Positions 61,167 through 64,000 of a stretch of DNA of 64,000 bases are shown here, piece by piece. Location: NCBI GenBank assembly GCA_047610385.1, contig JBLGAC010000015.1:1-64000 (forward strand). Direction: 5' to 3'. Source of the stretch: JBOCEF01 sp047610385. Its GTDB lineage: Bacteria > Pseudomonadota > Alphaproteobacteria > Rhodobacterales > Rhodobacteraceae. The position numbers and the translations under genes were made by a program. The notes under the pieces were generated by a model that worked only from the letters and a program-made list of their open reading frames with translations, was not told the DNA's origin and ran no database searches. Each line of letters starts with the position of its first letter. Position 1 is the stretch's first letter.

Positions 61167-62012
61167 TTGGCGGAGGGTGAAGCCCGGGGTGGCGCCCTTG
61201 GCGTCATCGCCGGGACCGGGGCGTTGCCGCGCGTGATTGCTGAGGATTGCGCCGCCCGCGGCGCGCCGGTGTTCATCATCCGCTTCGAAGGCATCGACGC
61301 CCCCTGGGCCGACGCCTTTGCCCATGCCGACATCCCTTATGAAAAACCCGGCCGCCTGTTCAAGGCGCTGCGCGGCGCGGGCTGCGACCGCATCTGCTTT
61401 GCCGGGGCGATGACGCGGCCAAAGCTCAACCCCCTCAAGTTCGACGCAAAGGCGCTGTCACTGGCCCCGCGCGCGCTGATGCTGCTGACCCGCGGCGATG
61501 ATGAAATGCTGCGCGGCTTTGGCGCGATGCTGGAGGTCGAGGGCCTGACCATGGTCGGCGCGCATGAGTTGATGAAGACCCTTCTGGCACCAGACGGCGT
61601 GATCGGCGCGCTTGTCCCCACCGACACCGACCGCAGTGACGCAGAAAGGGCGGCCAAGATTGTCGCCGCGCTTGGCGCCGTGGATGTGGGGCAGGGCGCG
61701 GTGGTGGCCGGGGGTATTTGCCTCGGGGTTGAAGCGATTGCCGGAACCGATGCGCTGTTGGCGCAGGTCGCTGGCGTGCCCGCACATCTGCGCCCTGAGG
61801 GCCGCGCGGGCGTGCTGTTCAAGGGCCCCAAGCCCGGTCAGGACCGGCGCATGGACCTGCCCGCCATCGGCCCCGCCACCTTGCGCGCGGCGGCCGCGGC
61901 GGGGCTTTCGGGCGTCTGTGTCGCCAAAGGTGGGGTTTTGCTGCTGGGGCGCACTGAAACGGCGGCGGAGGCGGACCGCCTCGGCCTTGCGCTATGGTCG
62001 GTGGGGGCATGA
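61167..62012 (+). CDS. lpxI: UDP-2,3-diacylglucosamine pyrophosphatase LpxI
   Basis: 281 residues from TTG at 61167 (GAGGG upstream; 3 bp after the lpxA stop). Family DUF1009: GVIAGTGALPRVIAEDCAARG, FAGAMTRPKLNPLK and VAKGGVLLLGRTET. Hydrolyses UDP-diacylglucosamine to lipid X by attack on the alpha-phosphate; replaces LpxH in alphaproteobacteria. Overlaps lpxB (ATGA). Confidence 0.95.
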   Translation: MAEGEARGGALGVIAGTGALPRVIAEDCAARGAPVFIIRFEGIDAPWADAFAHADIPYEKPGRLFKALRGAGCDRICFAGAMTRPKLNPLKFDAKALSLAPRALMLLTRGDDEMLRGFGAMLEVEGLTMVGAHELMKTLLAPDGVIGALVPTDTDRSDAERAAKIVAALGAVDVGQGAVVAGGICLGVEAIAGTDALLAQVAGVPAHLRPEGRAGVLFKGPKPGQDRRMDLPAIGPATLRAAAAAGLSGVCVAKGGVLLLGRTETAAEADRLGLALWSVGA

Positions 62013-63190
62013 CCGCGCCGCTGCGTGTTGTGATGGTGTCGGGGGAACCGTCGGGCGATCGTCTCGGCGCGCCGTTGATCCGGGCGCTGCGCGCGCAGGC
62101 CAGGCGCGATGTCGACGTGTCCGGCGTTGGCGGAGAACTGATGCAGGCCGAAGGTCTGGTCCCCCTATTTGACGCCGATGAACTGGCGATCATGGGCATT
62201 GCTGAGGTTTTGCCAAAGGTGTTTTCCCTGCTGGCGCGCATCCGCCAGACCGCCGATCATGTGGCGACCGTGCGGCCCGATGCGCTGATCACCATCGACA
62301 GCCCGTCCTTTGGGCTGCGGGTGGCGCGCAAGGCGCGTAAGGCGCGGCCCGATCTGCGCACGATCCATTATGTGGCGCCGTCGGTGTGGGCGTGGCGGCC
62401 GGGGCGCGCCGCGCATATGGCGCGCTATGTCGACCATGTGCTGGCACTGTTGCCCTTTGAGCCGCCCTATATGACCGCCGCGGGCATGACCTGCGATTTC
62501 GTCGGCCATCCGGTGGTCGAACATACACGCCCGGGGTCAGTGGCGGTGCAGGCGCTGCGCGCGCGGCTGGGCATCGGGGATCGCCCCATGCTGGTGGTGC
62601 TGCCCGGCAGCCGGGGGGGAGAGGTGTCGCGTCTTGCCGCCCCGTTTGGCGAGACGCTGGGCCACCTGCGCGCCCGCGTGCCCGATCTGGCCGTCGTGGT
62701 GCCCGCAGCGCGCAACGTCGCCGCGGCGGTGGCAGCATCGGTGCGTGATTGGCCGGGAGAGGTCCATGTGCTCGACCCCCGCGGCATGACACCGGACGCG
62801 GCTGAGGCGCAGAAATTCACCGCGTTTGCGGCGGCGGACGCGGCGCTGGCGGCCTCAGGCACCGTGGCGTTGGAACTGGCGGCGATGGGGGCGGCGCAGG
62901 TCACTGCGTACCGCGTTAACGCGCTGACCGCGATGATCGTGAAACGGCTGGTGCTGGTGGAGCACGTCAACCTGGTGAACATTCTGCTGGGCGCGCGGAT
63001 CGTGCCGGAATTTGTGCAAGACGCGCTGGACCCGGCGGCGGTGGCCGATGCGTTGGCGGTGCTGCTGCGCGATCAGGACGCCCGCGCCGCGCAGGAACAT
63101 GCCGCAGATCAGGCGTTGGAAATGCTTGGCCGCGGCGCAGAGGCACCGAGCGCGCGCGCCGCTGCATCAGTACTGCGCGCGATCGGCTGA
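62009..63190 (+). CDS. lpxB: lipid-A-disaccharide synthase
   Basis: 393 residues from ATG at 62009, overlapping the lpxI stop. GT19 enzyme: VVMVSGEPSGDRLGA near 7-21, the HYVAPSVWAWRPGRA block near 118-132, LVVLPGSRGGEVSRL near 194-208 and SGTVALELAAMGAAQVTAYRVN (in parts) near 287-306. Joins UDP-diacylglucosamine and lipid X. Last gene of the envelope run on the plus strand. Confidence 0.97.
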   Translation: MTAPLRVVMVSGEPSGDRLGAPLIRALRAQARRDVDVSGVGGELMQAEGLVPLFDADELAIMGIAEVLPKVFSLLARIRQTADHVATVRPDALITIDSPSFGLRVARKARKARPDLRTIHYVAPSVWAWRPGRAAHMARYVDHVLALLPFEPPYMTAAGMTCDFVGHPVVEHTRPGSVAVQALRARLGIGDRPMLVVLPGSRGGEVSRLAAPFGETLGHLRARVPDLAVVVPAARNVAAAVAASVRDWPGEVHVLDPRGMTPDAAEAQKFTAFAAADAALAASGTVALELAAMGAAQVTAYRVNALTAMIVKRLVLVEHVNLVNILLGARIVPEFVQDALDPAAVADALAVLLRDQDARAAQEHAADQALEMLGRGAEAPSARAAASVLRAIG

Positions 63191-63261
63191 GGACGCGCGC
63201 GCGGCCCATCGCGGCCCCTTCAGGTCCGCATCTGACCCACCCTCGCGCCCCATTTTTTTCC

Positions 63262-63729
63262 TCACCAGCCGATGTAATCTTGGAATTCGCCGAGGACGAT
63301 TTCCCACCAATCGACGACATCGGCGAAATTCGCCTCAGACACGCCGCCGTCGAGGGTGACGTCCATCTGCAGCATCGGATCGCCTTCGTCGTCGATATAC
63401 GCCTTGCCAAAGCGGTGCGTCTTGTTCCATTCGTTCATTTTGGCGGCGGTGGACGCGTCGGCCAGATCGAACCCGGCCTGGAACTGGACCGCAGTGCAAT
63501 CGGCACCGTCGGTGCAGCCATAGAAAAACACCGAAAAATTCGCGCCAGAGGCCGCTGATCGGATCATCGGATCGCCGGCGCCGTCGGTGTCCATCTTGGC
63601 GCGATAGCCGAGCTCGGTCAGTTTTTGGGCGATGCGCGCGGCGTTGGTGGCGTCGATCATGTCTGCGGCGGCGGCTGCGGACAGGGGCATCGTCAGCGCG
63701 ACAAGAACGGGCAGGGCGGCGAAGCGCAT
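63262..63729 (-). CDS. exported YbjN-domain protein
   Basis: 155 residues from ATG at 63729 (CAGGAACCC upstream; a longer in-frame reading is less likely). Signal peptide ALPVLVALTMPLSAAAAA. One CxxxxxC pair (C-TDGAD-C) in VFFYGCTDGADCTAVQFQ. The YbjN fold resembles type III secretion chaperones; function unknown. Convergent with lpxB and downstream of gltA on the same strand, after a terminator. Confidence 0.8.
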   Translation of the reverse strand: MRFAALPVLVALTMPLSAAAAADMIDATNAARIAQKLTELGYRAKMDTDGAGDPMIRSAASGANFSVFFYGCTDGADCTAVQFQAGFDLADASTAAKMNEWNKTHRFGKAYIDDEGDPMLQMDVTLDGGVSEANFADVVDWWEIVLGEFQDYIGW

Positions 63730-63794
63730 GATCAGGGTTCCTGTTTGCAATTGGTCAGGGGACCAGCGTGGCAAGTCAGGCCGCACTGCGCAAA

Positions 63795-63826
63795 GAAAAA
63801 GGCCCGCGACGATGTCGCGGGCCTTT
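63795..63826 (-). terminator. intrinsic terminator of gltA
   Basis: Minus strand GGCCCGCGAC-ATC-GTCGCGGGCC, 10-bp stem, then TTTTT, 20 bp past the gltA stop. Confidence 0.93.
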
Positions 63827-63847
63827 GGGGGTCAAACCTGCCGCTGA

Positions 63848-64000
63848 TCAGCGGGTTTCGACCTCAGTGTAGTCGCGGTTGGTGGCGCCGGAGTAAAGCT
63901 GGCGCGGGCGGCCGATCTTGGAGCTTTCCTCGATCATTTCCTTCCACTGCGCGATCCAGCCCACGGTGCGGGACATGGCGAACAGGGCGGTGAACATCGA
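63848..64000 (-). CDS. gltA: citrate synthase, C-terminal end (partial)
   Basis: The last 50 residues are in the window: FTALFAMSRTVGWIAQWKEM and RPRQLYSGATNRDYTEVETR (partial strings), the conserved end of hexameric type II citrate synthases, with the large-domain WIAQW block. Condenses acetyl-CoA and oxaloacetate. The N-terminal part lies beyond the right edge. Adjacent to lpxB in many Rhodobacterales. Confidence 0.94.
   Translation of the reverse strand, partial: SMFTALFAMSRTVGWIAQWKEMIEESSKIGRPRQLYSGATNRDYTEVETR

Overview
The window is a GC-rich (by eye about two-thirds G+C), gene-dense stretch of bacterial chromosome. Gene content points to an alphaproteobacterium of the Rhodobacterales (Roseobacter/Paracoccus-like, probably marine): MipZ instead of MinCDE, a phasin, LpxI instead of LpxH, the order rpsB-tsf-pyrH-frr-uppS-cdsA-dxr-rseP-bamA-skp-fabZ-lpxA-lpxI-lpxB-gltA, DoeA ectoine hydrolase, and a VPLPA/PEP-CTERM-type surface protein. 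Nothing in it looks like a prophage, integron, CRISPR array or complete insertion sequence.

Layout. 0-6.5 kb: a minus-strand surface-polysaccharide cluster (beta-helix protein, glycosyltransferase, flippase, pyruvyl transferase) with miaA as its last gene; miaA ends in a 14-bp tandem repeat. 6.6-13.2 kb: an HpaR-like MarR regulator divergent from an EamA exporter, a small zinc peptidase with hemF, an MsbA-like ABC exporter, tRNA-Val(TAC) and an FAD monooxygenase. 13.3-21.7 kb: DUF2256, clpA/clpS, phasin, D,D-carboxypeptidase, mipZ, rpmE, an MFS exporter and a lower-GC DUF1059 gene. 21.8-30.2 kb: prs and housekeeping or stress genes (isomerase, hydrolase, class V aminotransferase, rsmD, peroxiredoxin, phhB, FemAB-like acetyltransferase, GDPD, RidA). 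30.4-35.6 kb: a two-gene type I secretion exporter, then mlaA-mlaC. 35.6-45.2 kb: metabolic genes (thioesterase, flavoprotein, pip, ubiG, lipoprotein hydrolase, nitrilase, grxC, comF, methyltransferase, argE). 45.2-47.8 kb: a PEP-CTERM-type protein, a mosaic pseudogene region and doeA. 48.2-64 kb: the translation and envelope supercluster from rpsB to lpxB, then a YbjN-like protein and the 3' end of gltA.

How the genes work together. The right quarter couples ribosome factors, isoprenoid and phospholipid precursors, the BAM/RseP/Skp outer-membrane protein machinery and lipid A synthesis. mlaA-mlaC, the type I exporter and the left-end polysaccharide cluster add further envelope functions.

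No complete new defence or mobile system was found. The most notable signals are: (i) a mosaic tandem duplication at 45.2-47.8 kb, where a second, frameshifted doeA 3' end is fused to a truncated paralogue of the neighbouring PEP-CTERM-type gene; (ii) that gene's apparent CTG start; (iii) a 71-bp palindrome at 37.75 kb built from four ATAATCTG half-sites; (iv) a family of three intergenic GC hairpins sharing a GGGCGCCTTGCGCCCCC core; (v) several 14-15-bp tandem duplications near gene ends; and (vi) a sulfotransferase gene inside the tsf-pyrH interval.
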